Shown here piece by piece: positions 38,555-47,255 of a stretch of 64,000 bases of DNA; positions within the stretch are counted from its first letter, which is position 1; each line of letters opens with the position of its first letter. The notes under the pieces were generated by a model. It worked only from the letters and a program-made list of their open reading frames with translations, searched no databases and had not been told where the DNA came from. This DNA is from Rhodoferax sp. GW822-FHT02A01 (lineage in GTDB: Bacteria; Pseudomonadota; Gammaproteobacteria; Burkholderiales; Burkholderiaceae_C), in NCBI RefSeq assembly GCF_038784515.1, contig NZ_CP152376.1:1426001-1490000 (forward strand), written 5' to 3'. The position numbers were made by a program, and so were the translations under genes.

Positions 38555-38960
38555 TCAGGTGTTCAGCACGTAGGCTTCAAAGGCGTCAATCGGCAAGAGC
38601 CTGCCAAACAGGTAGCCCTGGCAGGCGTGGCAACCTGACGCGGCCAGGAACTGGCGTTGACGACCAAGGTGAGATGCTCCAAAAGCAACCTGCTTGAGCA
38701 GCAGGTCTCCCATGTCATACCCCAGCGTGCTGTTCAAGGTCTTGAAGTGATCCAGATCGATATACAGCAGAGAGCCCCAGCTGCCGCGGCGATCGCAGTC
38801 GATGCTCGACTCCTTGAGCCGGGCCAGCAGCAGAGTGCGGTTGGGCAAGCCGCCGGATTTCCTCATCCGCCTGCAGATGCTGGGTGATGTCACGCAGCGC
38901 GCTGATGAAGGGCGGCGACACATACAGCTGGTTCTTCTTGCGCTGCTTCAGGGCGTTCAT
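38555..38960 (-). pseudogene. Decayed GGDEF-EAL gene (frameshift plus large internal deletion)
   Basis: The remnant starts with an ATG at 38960 that overlaps the stop of the upstream diguanylate cyclase (ATGA). Frame 1 reads a PAS/PAC tail, FISALRDITQHLQADEEIRRLA, then shifts. Frame 2 continues with GLPNRTLLLARLKES and LLYIDLDHFKTLNSTLGYDMGDLLLKQVA, the first third of a GGDEF domain, and then jumps straight to QRQFLAASGCHACQGYLFG, the very end of an EAL domain. The GGDEF signature and almost all of EAL are gone. The frameshift site fits loss of about 26 bases between two GCTTGCC copies. No function is expected. Confidence 0.8.
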
Positions 38961-40150
38961 CTGGTGGCGGTTTTCATCGCATAGAGTCGCTTGTCGGCGC
39001 TGGCGATGAGTGACTGCGCATCGGTCCCGTCTTCCGGAAAGCTGGCGAGTCCAAAGCTGAAGGAGAGGCTGTGTTCCGCATCGCCAAAACGCATGGGCTT
39101 GGCACGCAAACGGGCAAGAATGCCGGCGATGTTCTTTTCCATGGTCTCCGCCTTGGTCAGGTGGTAGCTGGCGATGAACTCGTCGCCGCCAAAACGGCCC
39201 ATGATGTCCGAGTTGCGGCAGGACGCGCGCAAGGCGTTGGCTATGGCCAGCAGCATCCGGTCACCCGCGAGATGGCCGGATGTATCGTTCACGTGCTTGA
39301 GTCCGTCCACGTCAAACAACGCGACGACAAAAGGCTCCTGGTGCCTAAGGGAACGGTCTAGCGTAATCCGGAACAGATCGTCAAAGTAGCGACGGGTCAA
39401 CAGCCCTGTAAGCGAGTCCACCTGATAGCGCTTGATGTTGGCGGTGTAGCGCTCGCGCGCCAGCAAACCCACCTCGATCTGGGTGCAAAAGCGCTCCACG
39501 ATCTCCACGTCCTTGACGTCATAGGTGCCGGTCACCGGGGAATCGAGATTGAGCAGTCCAAACAGCCGGTCGCCCACGAAGAGTGGTGCGCTGATGACAG
39601 ACTTGTATTCCCACTCACCCGGTTTGATGACCGTTTCGATGTGCTTGAAATCCTGCCCGGTGATCAGGCGTGCCTCCTCAATTTGGCCCCCGGTCAACTG
39701 GTACAGAAAGCAGTCTTCCAGCTTGAGGTGGAAGTTGCTGACAAACTCTTCGGTGAACCCTCTGGAGGCAACAAAGGTCAGACATCCATCTTCGCCCAGA
39801 ATCAGGATGGAGCCGGTGGTGGCACTGGGGAATACGCTGAACAAATAATTGAGGATCGTGCGGTAAATGAGTTCAATGTCCTCGTTCAAGAGGATCTCAC
39901 GATTGACCTTCACGTTCATCTCGGCCAACAAGCTGGCGCGGCGTGAGGACTCTTCCAGCTGCCGAACGTACCGGTAAATCAGCACCCCACCCGCATTGAC
40001 CGCGACCAGGCTGCCCATGATGGCCGTGGTCGTTACTGCAAAGCCCTGCCCCAGACGGGAAAGCGTCACCAGAACAGCACACAGGATGGCGAGTTGCGCC
40101 AAGGCGGCAACCGCAAATCCTGCCCACTTATTAGGTACGTTCAACCGCAT
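38957..40150 (-). CDS. Membrane GAF-GGDEF diguanylate cyclase
   Basis: I prefer the ATG at 40150 (397 residues); one at 40183 is also open. Two hydrophobic segments occupy about residues 8-60, followed by a coiled linker, a GAF domain (about 95-235, TTGSILILGEDGCLTFVASRG) and a GGDEF domain starting VDSLTGLLTRRYFDDLF with intact RFGGDEFIASYHL. It should produce c-di-GMP in response to a ligand bound by GAF. Its stop overlaps the start of a decayed GGDEF-EAL gene, which was once its operon partner. Confidence 0.9.
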   Translation of the reverse strand: MRLNVPNKWAGFAVAALAQLAILCAVLVTLSRLGQGFAVTTTAIMGSLVAVNAGGVLIYRYVRQLEESSRRASLLAEMNVKVNREILLNEDIELIYRTILNYLFSVFPSATTGSILILGEDGCLTFVASRGFTEEFVSNFHLKLEDCFLYQLTGGQIEEARLITGQDFKHIETVIKPGEWEYKSVISAPLFVGDRLFGLLNLDSPVTGTYDVKDVEIVERFCTQIEVGLLARERYTANIKRYQVDSLTGLLTRRYFDDLFRITLDRSLRHQEPFVVALFDVDGLKHVNDTSGHLAGDRMLLAIANALRASCRNSDIMGRFGGDEFIASYHLTKAETMEKNIAGILARLRAKPMRFGDAEHSLSFSFGLASFPEDGTDAQSLIASADKRLYAMKTATR

Positions 40151-40224
40151 CGCTTCAAGTATGGCATGAGCTGCCCATGCCAAAAGCGTCTACGACAACA
40201 CTGCGTATTTCGCAGTGCAGCAAA

Positions 40225-40602
40225 TCAATGGTCACCAAACAGGTGCCGAATCTCGCGATTCATCAGGCTGGGATCGCCGCTGTTCAATTCGATGAGGCGC
40301 CGCAGACGCGTCAGGCTGGTGACATCGATTTCGGTGCATTCAATACCGATCAGCGGACCTTTCAAATGGGCAATGCGTCCTGCCATCACAATGCCCTCTC
40401 CGTCCTGGGCCATGGGCAGTTTCAGCCGGCATTTTTCGTCTAGCTGGAACGTCTCGCTACCGTCGCCCTGCACCAGCGCACCCTTGATGGAGATGTCGAT
40501 CAGCTGGACCTTGATGGACTTGTCTTGCACCCTGAGCAGGACATCTGCATCGAACGGAATGCGCACAAACTTGCGCATGCTTTGGACCGGATTGTGTTTC
40601 AT
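40225..40602 (-). CDS. PilZ-domain c-di-GMP receptor
   Basis: A 125-residue PilZ protein with both c-di-GMP-binding motifs: RKFVR near residue 10 and DISIKGALVQ near residue 36. It lies directly upstream of, and on the same strand as, the GAF-GGDEF gene (75 bases apart). It may therefore be the local effector for c-di-GMP made by the neighbouring cyclases. Confidence 0.88.
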   Translation of the reverse strand: MKHNPVQSMRKFVRIPFDADVLLRVQDKSIKVQLIDISIKGALVQGDGSETFQLDEKCRLKLPMAQDGEGIVMAGRIAHLKGPLIGIECTEIDVTSLTRLRRLIELNSGDPSLMNREIRHLFGDH

Positions 40603-40691
40603 GGTGGGCTCTTGCTATTGAAGCCCTCAGGTTACCCTTGCGGCGCCGAATAGACAATGGCGCAGTCATCCCGCGCGCCGATCGGGCTGAA

Positions 40692-41483
40692 TCAACGCTT
40701 GCCCGGCTTGGGGGACCAGACCGGGCGTTCGGTCGCACCCGAATCCACTACCACCAGATAACGCCCCGGCCAGGGCATCGTCTGCCGGTCTGAACGCAGT
40801 ATCCAAAGCTTCTTGCCGCTGGCTGCGGCCTCTTCGTATTGGGCGTCAAGCACGCCGTAGCGGTCCAGAAAGCGGTTGAGACTGGCCGGTATGCGCACGC
40901 AGCCCTCGGATTGCACGCTGCCCAGTCGCGCCTCCAGCCCATTCGGGTCGGTTGCATGCATCTGCAAGCGCATCTGGCTCTCGCCATCGTCACCCCAGCC
41001 CCGCTGGGCCGTCTGCCAGCCGAAATCAAACACCCGCATCCCTTTCAAGCCATAGCCACGGATCTTGTTCTGGTTGTAGGTGCCTTCGGCCCGGAAATCC
41101 GGGTTGTCCAGGGTATGCGCAAAGACCCCCAAGGGTGTCAGAAAGTGCTCATATGTGCCGATCTTGCCGGTGGAAACCGCCGTGGCGCCCAGCCAATGCC
41201 AACCGGCAGACGTGCGCACCACGACAAAGGCGGCCTGTACAAAGGCACTGCGATCCACCAGCACGTAGGCTTGTGGCGGGGCATTGCGCATATGCGACTC
41301 CCCCAACTCCTGGGCGAGCATATCGGTATAGCGCTTCTGAACATCTGAAGGCACCTGCAACTGGTGGTCCACCTCATTGGTGAATCGCAACGACCAGGCA
41401 TTCAGCGTGGCGTCAGACGGTGGCACCGGTTGCGCGTGCACGAGGGTGCAGCAAAGTGCAAGCAGCAGGCTGCGTCGAATCAT
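40692..41483 (-). CDS. L,D-transpeptidase (YkuD family)
   Basis: A 263-residue secreted protein. The N-terminus IRRSLLLALCCTLVHAQP is a signal peptide. The YkuD catalytic motif appears as GSVQSEGCVRIPASLNRFLDRYG (Cys in S-x-G-C-V-R), with the partner His in MHATDP about 15 residues earlier. It should cross-link peptidoglycan or attach proteins to it in the periplasm. Length is at the long end for single-domain members; no peptidoglycan-binding domain is evident. Confidence 0.85.
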   Translation of the reverse strand: MIRRSLLLALCCTLVHAQPVPPSDATLNAWSLRFTNEVDHQLQVPSDVQKRYTDMLAQELGESHMRNAPPQAYVLVDRSAFVQAAFVVVRTSAGWHWLGATAVSTGKIGTYEHFLTPLGVFAHTLDNPDFRAEGTYNQNKIRGYGLKGMRVFDFGWQTAQRGWGDDGESQMRLQMHATDPNGLEARLGSVQSEGCVRIPASLNRFLDRYGVLDAQYEEAAASGKKLWILRSDRQTMPWPGRYLVVVDSGATERPVWSPKPGKR

Positions 41484-41567
41484 TCCCTATTCTCCCCCAG
41501 GTGGGCGCGCAGCGTCCGTGTGCCAGCAGACGATCACTGGCACGGGCAACGGTTGCCAGGCTATCGC

Positions 41568-41801
41568 TCAATCATCTACTGCGGCGGACGTCTGCTTGGG
41601 AACTTCTTTGGACTTCATAACCTCCGGCTCATGAACTGTGAGAGGAGCCTTGTCCTGCAGGTGGCTATGCGCCTGTTTGATCGCATGGTTGATACGGCCG
41701 TGCGGGTTGAACAACAGCATGCCCAGAACCAGAGCGGCGGCGACCAAAATGACGGAACCGGCACCTATTTTGGTGCCGGTTGAGACGATGGACTGCTTCA
41801 C
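41568..41801 (-). CDS. Small single-pass membrane protein, hypothetical
   Basis: I choose the GTG at 41801 (77 residues) because AAGGAG lies six bases before it; an ATG at 41819 lacks an RBS. One hydrophobic helix (GAGSVILVAAALVLGMLLF, about residues 12-30) precedes a basic, then Lys/Glu-rich tail ending SAAVDD. No family is recognised. The gene overlaps, in another frame, the trailing frame of a receiver-domain remnant just upstream. Confidence 0.55.
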   Translation of the reverse strand: MKQSIVSTGTKIGAGSVILVAAALVLGMLLFNPHGRINHAIKQAHSHLQDKAPLTVHEPEVMKSKEVPKQTSAAVDD

Positions 41802-41889
41802 CTTGGACTCCTTGCGCATATCGGGGGGATACGCCGGCGCAAGCAGCAAGATCTGTACCCGTACCCGCTCCGAGATGGTGTTGGTCAAG

Positions 41890-42090
41890 CTCTTGTACTC
41901 TTGGTCGCATCTGCGAATCCAGCCCCTCCACCGAACCATGAACCAATTGATGTGCCAATGAAATCAGGCGCACCGGGCTGAAAGGCTTGGCAAGATAGGC
42001 ACTGGCGCAGGCTTGCAGGCTCTCCTGAACCTCCGGGTCTTCCCCGGCATCGGAATAGGCGGAATCGCAGCCGGAAAATTCCGACCACGT
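41890..42090 (-). pseudogene. C-terminal fragment of a response-regulator receiver domain
   Basis: Starting just after a TGA at about 42091, one frame reads SAYSDAGEDPEVQESLQA and CASAYLAKPFSPVRLISLAH. This is the last third of a CheY-like domain, with the conserved Lys in the LAKPF motif and the preceding aromatic switch region. The phosphorylatable Asp and the first two thirds are missing, and there is no start codon. It is a 5'-truncated relic lying between the GST gene and a small membrane protein gene. Confidence 0.6.
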
Positions 42091-42104
42091 TCAGAATTTT
42101 CTGA

Positions 42105-42977
42105 TCAGGCTTTCTGGATCTTGTCCTGCGTGCGGGTCTCGAAGTCGCCCGCATCATGGCGCTCATGCAGCTGGGATTCCAGCGGGCCGAATGCGCGGTT
42201 GACGATGCGGCCGCGGATGACGGCCGGGCGCTGCGCGATTTCATCGGCCCAGCGCACCACATGGGTGTACTCCTGCACCTGCAGGAACTCGCCAGCGCCG
42301 TACAGAAGCCCCTTGGCCAGCCCGCCATACCAGGGCCAGATGGCAATGTCTGCAATGGAGTAGTCGTCACCCGCGATATAGCGGCTCTGCGCCAGGCGCT
42401 TGTCCAGCACATCCAGCTGCCGCTTGGTCTCCATGGCAAAGCGGTCTATGGCGTACTCGATCTTGGTTGGCGCGTAGGCATAGAAGTGCCCGAATCCACC
42501 GCCCAGATAAGGCGCGCTGCCCATTTGCCAAAACAGCCAGTTCAGGCACTCGGTACGCTTGGCACGCCCCGTGGGAATGTAGGCGCCAAACTTCTCTGCC
42601 AGGTACAGAAGAATCGAGCCGGACTCGAAGACCCGGACCGGCTCGGGCTCGCTGTAGTCCACCAGCGCCGGGATCTTGGAGTTGGGGTTGACCTCTACAA
42701 AACCACTGCCGAACTGATCACCTTCGTTGATGCGAATCAGCCAGGCGTCGTATTCGGCGGCAGTGATGCCCAGCGCCAGCAGCTCTTCGAGCATGACCGT
42801 GACCTTGACACCGTTGGGTGTTGCCAGCGAGTACAGCTGCAAAGGATGCTTGCCGCGCGGCAACGGTTTCTCGTGCGTGGGGCCGGAGATGGGGCGGTTG
42901 ATGTTGGCGAACTGGCCGCCGTTCTCCTTGTCGTAGGTCCAGACTTTGGGCGGTACGTAGGGCTTTGCTTCAGGCAT
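42105..42977 (-). CDS. yghU: Glutathione S-transferase, YghU type
   Basis: A 290-residue Nu-class GST-like protein. The N-terminus PPKVWTYDKENGGQFANINRP and SGPTHEKPLPRGKHPLQLYS is characteristic of YghU. The thioredoxin-like domain has LATPNGVKVTVMLEE, with Thr/Asn in place of the usual catalytic Tyr, and FVEVNPNSKIPALVDY with the cis-Pro. The C-terminal helical domain follows. Such proteins act as disulfide-bond reductases using two glutathiones. A small gene lies 15 bases upstream. Confidence 0.88.
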   Translation of the reverse strand: MPEAKPYVPPKVWTYDKENGGQFANINRPISGPTHEKPLPRGKHPLQLYSLATPNGVKVTVMLEELLALGITAAEYDAWLIRINEGDQFGSGFVEVNPNSKIPALVDYSEPEPVRVFESGSILLYLAEKFGAYIPTGRAKRTECLNWLFWQMGSAPYLGGGFGHFYAYAPTKIEYAIDRFAMETKRQLDVLDKRLAQSRYIAGDDYSIADIAIWPWYGGLAKGLLYGAGEFLQVQEYTHVVRWADEIAQRPAVIRGRIVNRAFGPLESQLHERHDAGDFETRTQDKIQKA

Positions 42978-42992
42978 GGAGCGGCATTCCAG

Positions 42993-43268
42993 TCAGTGGT
43001 CTTTGGTGGCGACGATCTTGTCGTTGCGGCGGGGTCGACCAGCGCGGCCGGTCTTGGACCATTCATAGTCCTGGCCATCCGGCGTCTTTCCATCCACCAC
43101 GGCATCGACGCCGGGCTTGCCCACATGGCGCGGGTCTTCTGCCACCATGGTGACAAAGGAATACCCCGCATCCCGCTTTTCCTTGACAACTTCAAGTGCT
43201 TTGGTGAGCAGCTCTTCGTCTTGCGAGCAGGCCTGTGACTCGGCGTCGGTCCTGTAGATTTTGAACAT
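42993..43268 (-). CDS. Hypothetical 91-residue protein upstream of yghU
   Basis: A compact charged protein (MFKIYRTDAESQACSQDEEL at the start, basic SKTGRAGRPRRNDKI near the end) with one cysteine and no signal or membrane segment. It ends 15 bases before the GST start, so the two are probably co-transcribed. I do not recognise the family. Confidence 0.6.
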   Translation of the reverse strand: MFKIYRTDAESQACSQDEELLTKALEVVKEKRDAGYSFVTMVAEDPRHVGKPGVDAVVDGKTPDGQDYEWSKTGRAGRPRRNDKIVATKDH

Positions 43269-43324
43269 GCTTCATCATAAAGCGGGTGTGCAAGCACCGC
43301 TCGCGCAAGGGCAAGTGCTCCTGC

Positions 43325-44316
<992 letters not shown>

Positions 44317-44320
<4 letters not shown>

Positions 44321-44742
44321 GGTTTCAGTCGTCCTTTGGAAAAAGTTGATACATGGCTTGTGTTGCCTGGAGGGGTTGTCTGCATTGCCTGGTAAGTCTG
44401 GATCTTGTCGCGGATGATCTGCAGGTTCTCGGCCAGCAGACGCTGCTCCTCTTCCAGGCGTATGGCATGGCGCTCGAGCAAAGCCTGCCGCTCGGCCACG
44501 CCTTCCGGGTCTTGCCCCTGGCGTCGCAACTGCGCATAACGCTGCATGTCGCGCATGGGCATGCCGGTGGAGCGCAGCCGGACCAGGAATTCCAGCCAGC
44601 GCATGTCTTCTGCGCTGTAGCGGCGTGCACCGCTGCTGCGGGCCACGGGCGCAATCAGGCCAATCTGCTCGTAATAGCGCAAGGTGTGGGCCGAGAGACC
44701 TGTCGCGCGGGATGCCTCGGCGATGCTGAAGAAGGTTGTCAT
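44317..44742 (-). CDS. MerR-family transcriptional regulator
   Basis: The ATG at 44742 gives 141 residues and an N-terminal winged [30 protein letters not shown], followed by [23 protein letters not shown] and a long dimerisation helix. No cysteine suitable for metal binding is present, so it belongs to the AdhR/small-molecule branch. It heads an operon with the aldo/keto reductase, and its own promoter has a classic MerR operator with a 19-base spacer. The transcript appears to start at or within a base or so of the ATG. Confidence 0.88.
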
Positions 44743-44748
44743 GCGGGC

Positions 44749-44779
44749 ACTGTAAGACTTCGAGTGCACTCGAAGTCAA
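44749..44779 (-). promoter_or_regulatory. MerR-type promoter/operator, 19-base spacer
   Basis: On the minus strand the -35 TTGACT (44779-44774) and -10 TACAGT (44754-44749) are separated by 19 bases, the overlong spacing MerR proteins correct. The spacer region holds a perfect 22-base palindrome at 44756-44777 (half-site GACTTCGAGTG). The ATG at 44742 is only six bases past the -10, so the mRNA is predicted to be leaderless. Confidence 0.85.
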
Positions 44780-44834
44780 GCATTGTTTTTGCGGCGGTAC
44801 TGCCACCTACTGGAAGCTGTGCATACTGAGGGGC

Positions 44835-45062
44835 ATGAGCAGACTTTCCCTGACACGCGACAAGATCTACAAGACAGTGGCCCGCCAGTTACACGGCAAA
44901 GTTCCTTGCTGGATGTGCGGTGAACATGTGGCGCCCGCGGAAGCGACGCTGGAACATATCCAGCCCTTGAGCGAGGGCGGCAACAGCCATGTCGAGAACC
45001 TAGCCATCAGCCATGCCCGCTGCAACCACCAGCGTCACATGAAAAAGCCGCTGCTTCCCTAA
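44835..45062 (+). CDS. Small HNH endonuclease-like protein
   Basis: The ATG at 44835 (GAGGGGC upstream) gives 75 residues. One zinc-stabilised HNH motif is present: CWMCGEHVAPAEATLEHIQP, then EGGNSHVENLAISHARCNHQR. The catalytic His is in LEHIQP and the Asn in VENLA. It is divergent from the MerR operon. There is no phage or intron context, so it is a free-standing HNH protein of unknown role. Confidence 0.75.
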   Translation: MSRLSLTRDKIYKTVARQLHGKVPCWMCGEHVAPAEATLEHIQPLSEGGNSHVENLAISHARCNHQRHMKKPLLP

Positions 45063-45189
45063 GGGCCTGCATAGCCTGGCATACACGCTTGCAGCATGAG
45101 CAAGCGCGGTTTTCTTCGTTCGCGTTTCTTCCCCTGTAGCCAAGAATGGTTTCCAAGACCGACAAGGCGCATGCACGCAGGAGGAACAC

Positions 45190-45339
45190 ATGCCAGAGAC
45201 CGACCACAACCCAGGGCCCCAGCCGGACAACCCGTTTGATGATGTTGAATTCCTGCCCGGACTGGGCGTGGCGGTTTTGATCGTCGTGCTGGCCTATGTG
45301 CTGGTCAATCTGCTGTTGCTGCCTGTGCGCCCGGTGTAA
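45190..45339 (+). CDS. Small single-pass membrane protein (49 residues)
   Basis: The ATG at 45190 is preceded by an excellent RBS (AGGAGGAACAC). The protein starts PETDHNPGPQPDNPFDDVEF, acidic and Pro-rich, followed by one helix (GLGVAVLIVVLAYVLVNLLL) and a short tail PVRPV. It ends 127 bases before the rhodanese gene that opens the encapsulin operon, whose promoter lies between, so it is probably transcribed separately. Function unknown. Confidence 0.65.
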   Translation: MPETDHNPGPQPDNPFDDVEFLPGLGVAVLIVVLAYVLVNLLLLPVRPV

Positions 45340-45355
45340 CGCAGACCACGGCGCT

Positions 45356-45375
45356 CATATGCAAAAACCAACTAT
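45356..45375. promoter_or_regulatory. Shared sulfur-operon element, copy 1 (encapsulin operon)
   Basis: CATATGC, five A, CCAACTAT, beginning 111 bases before the rhodanese ATG. Nearly the same string occurs at 55850-55870, 110 bases before the sulfate receptor ATG, differing by one inserted base and one substitution. It is probably an activator site for a sulfur regulator; the identity is inferred. Confidence 0.55.
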
Positions 45376-45395
45376 ACAACTACTTTAAAACTCGT

Positions 45396-45423
45396 TTGCG
45401 TTTGAACGATGCGCTCCTACAGT
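45396..45423 (+). promoter_or_regulatory. Candidate sigma-70 promoter of the encapsulin operon
   Basis: TTGCGT (45396-45401), a 16-base spacer and TACAGT (45418-45423), with an AT-rich tract (CTACTTTAAAACTC) and the shared element just upstream. Transcription would start about 35 bases before the rhodanese ATG. Confidence 0.5.
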
Positions 45424-45466
45424 CCTCGCATTACCTGACCTCAGCGAGACCAAAGGACACCGCACC

Positions 45467-45934
45467 ATGACTGCCACCACCGACACCGCCAACCTGCCCG
45501 CCGCACTCGAATCCATTCGTGCGGTAGCCCTTGCCACCGGTTTGCCCTACGCGGGCGCGGTGCCGCCGCAGCTGGCCTGGGAGCTGGTTTCGGCAGGTGA
45601 GGCGGTGCTGGTCGATGTTCGTACCACCGAAGAACGCAAGTTCGTTGGCCATGTGCCAGGCACACAGCATGTGGCTTGGGCCACTGGTACCGCACTCACA
45701 CGCAACCCGCGTTTTGTGCGCGAGCTGGAAGTCAAGGTAGGCAAGCAGACCACCATCCTGCTGCTGTGCCGCAGCGGCAAGCGCTCGGCCCTGGCAGCGC
45801 AGGCAGCGACGCAGGCTGGCTTTCCCCGCGTGTTCAACATCCTGGAAGGTTTTGAAGGCGAGATCGACCTGGACAAACACCGCGGCACCAAGGATGGCTG
45901 GCGCTTCCACAACCTCCCTTGGGTACAGGACTGA
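45467..45934 (+). CDS. Rhodanese-like sulfurtransferase of the encapsulin operon
   Basis: A 155-residue single-domain rhodanese. It has AVLVDVRTTEERKFVGHVPG and the six-residue active-site loop C-R-S-G-K-R following TTILLL, with the persulfide-carrying Cys at residue 101. The loop composition is of the sulfane-sulfur transfer type. It is the first gene of the encapsulin operon and could accept or deliver persulfide sulfur for the encapsulated desulfurase. The next gene starts 14 bases later. Confidence 0.9.
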   Translation: MTATTDTANLPAALESIRAVALATGLPYAGAVPPQLAWELVSAGEAVLVDVRTTEERKFVGHVPGTQHVAWATGTALTRNPRFVRELEVKVGKQTTILLLCRSGKRSALAAQAATQAGFPRVFNILEGFEGEIDLDKHRGTKDGWRFHNLPWVQD

Positions 45935-45948
45935 GCTGGAGCGCCTGC

Positions 45949-46887
45949 ATGAGCCAGCACCACAACAAAATTGAACCGCCACTTTTTGATCTCAAGAACA
46001 TTGTTTCGGAGTTGGCCGCGGTAAGACAGCAATGGCGCACCGCGCAGCAGCGCTCCAACGAGCCGGGCGGGCGTGAACTGCCGTCGCGCGATGCCCTGGC
46101 AGAGATCATTCATGGACTGCAGGGCGTGCTGTTTCCCATGCGCCTGGGGCCCAAGGATTTGCGGCAGGAAAGCGAAGACTTCTACATCGGCCACACCCTG
46201 GGCTCGGTGCTGCATGCATTGCTGGAGCAGGTGCACCTGGAACTGCGCCATGCCGCACGCCATGTGCATGACATCGACGACACCGAACTGGGCGCAAGGG
46301 CGGAGCGCATCGTGCGCGCGTTCGGCGATGCCCTGCCCCACATCCGCCGCCTGCTCGACAGCGACGTGATTGCCGCTTTTGATGGCGACCCGGCCGCGCG
46401 CAGCGTGGACGAAGTGCTGCTGTGCTACCCCGGCATCCTGGCCATGATTCACCACCGCGTGGCCCACACGCTGTACATGGCCGGTGTGCCTTTGCTGGCA
46501 CGCATCGTGGCGGAACTGGCGCATGCGCAAACCGGCATTGACATCCATCCGGGCGCAACCATAGGCGCCGGGTTCTTCATCGACCACGGCACCGGTGTCG
46601 TGATTGGTGAGACCGCGCTGATTGGTCAGCGGGTACGCCTGTATCAAGCGGTCACACTGGGCGCCAAGAGTTTTCCGGTGGACGCCGACGGCAAACCCAT
46701 CAAAGGTCAGCCGCGCCACCCGATCCTGGAAGATGACGTGGTCATCTACGCCGGCGCCACCGTGCTGGGCCGCGTCACCATCGGCAAAGGCGCCTCTATC
46801 GGCGGCAACGTCTGGCTCACGCACGATGTGGAGCCGGGCACCGCCATCACCCAGGCCAGCTTGCGCCAGGACAACAAAGCCCGTTGA
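45949..46887 (+). CDS. cysE: Serine O-acetyltransferase
   Basis: The ATG at 45949 (312 residues) follows CTGGAG. An N-terminal helical region (to about 185) is followed by the left-handed beta-helix hexapeptide domain: IHPGATIGAGFFIDHGTGVVIGE, GQPRHPILEDDVVIYAGA and IGKGASIGGNVWLTHDV. It makes O-acetylserine, the direct precursor of cysteine. This is the long EpsC/SAT form that accompanies family 2A encapsulins. Placement here suggests it supplies cysteine for the desulfurase cargo. Its stop shares one base with the next start (TGATG). Confidence 0.9.
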   Translation: MSQHHNKIEPPLFDLKNIVSELAAVRQQWRTAQQRSNEPGGRELPSRDALAEIIHGLQGVLFPMRLGPKDLRQESEDFYIGHTLGSVLHALLEQVHLELRHAARHVHDIDDTELGARAERIVRAFGDALPHIRRLLDSDVIAAFDGDPAARSVDEVLLCYPGILAMIHHRVAHTLYMAGVPLLARIVAELAHAQTGIDIHPGATIGAGFFIDHGTGVVIGETALIGQRVRLYQAVTLGAKSFPVDADGKPIKGQPRHPILEDDVVIYAGATVLGRVTIGKGASIGGNVWLTHDVEPGTAITQASLRQDNKAR

Positions 46888-47192
46888 TGCCGCGCCCCAC
46901 TCCCCGCTCTCCATCCCAGACCGCAGTCAGCCTCACCCGGCACTTGGGTGCCACCGTACGCCGGTTCCGTGAGGGCAGAGGCTGGTCACAAGAGGTATTG
47001 GCTGAAAAGGCCGACCTGAACCGCTCCTACGTCGGCGAACTGGAGCGCGGTGAAGCCATCGCCTCGCTCATCACGCTGGAGAAGCTGGCCACTGCATTTG
47101 GCGTCAGCGTGAGCCACCTGCTGGCGCAGACCGAACGGCTGGCCCAACACCATGTGGTCGCCGGCATTCAATTGACGTCTATAGCCTGTTGA
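46887..47192 (+). CDS. XRE-family HTH regulator within the encapsulin operon
   Basis: A 101-residue protein; the ATG at 46887 overlaps the cysE stop. The Cro/CI-type HTH spans about residues 18-75: LGATVRRFREGRGWSQEVLA, LNRSYVGELERGE and ITLEKLATAFGVSVSHLL. The short C-terminus ends in a Cys and has no effector domain. It lies between serine acetyltransferase and the shell gene, and so may set expression of the downstream shell and cargo. Its target site is not known. Confidence 0.8.
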   Translation: MPRPTPRSPSQTAVSLTRHLGATVRRFREGRGWSQEVLAEKADLNRSYVGELERGEAIASLITLEKLATAFGVSVSHLLAQTERLAQHHVVAGIQLTSIAC

Positions 47193-47255
47193 AGACGGGC
47201 TTCAGGCCTCAGACACTCATTCCCTGTTTCTCATTCACATCCCACGGAGTCATTC

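Noticed and set aside
44835..45062. HNH protein as a homing endonuclease or mobile element
   Set aside because: No intron, intein, repeats or target duplication is visible; it is a free-standing small HNH gene.
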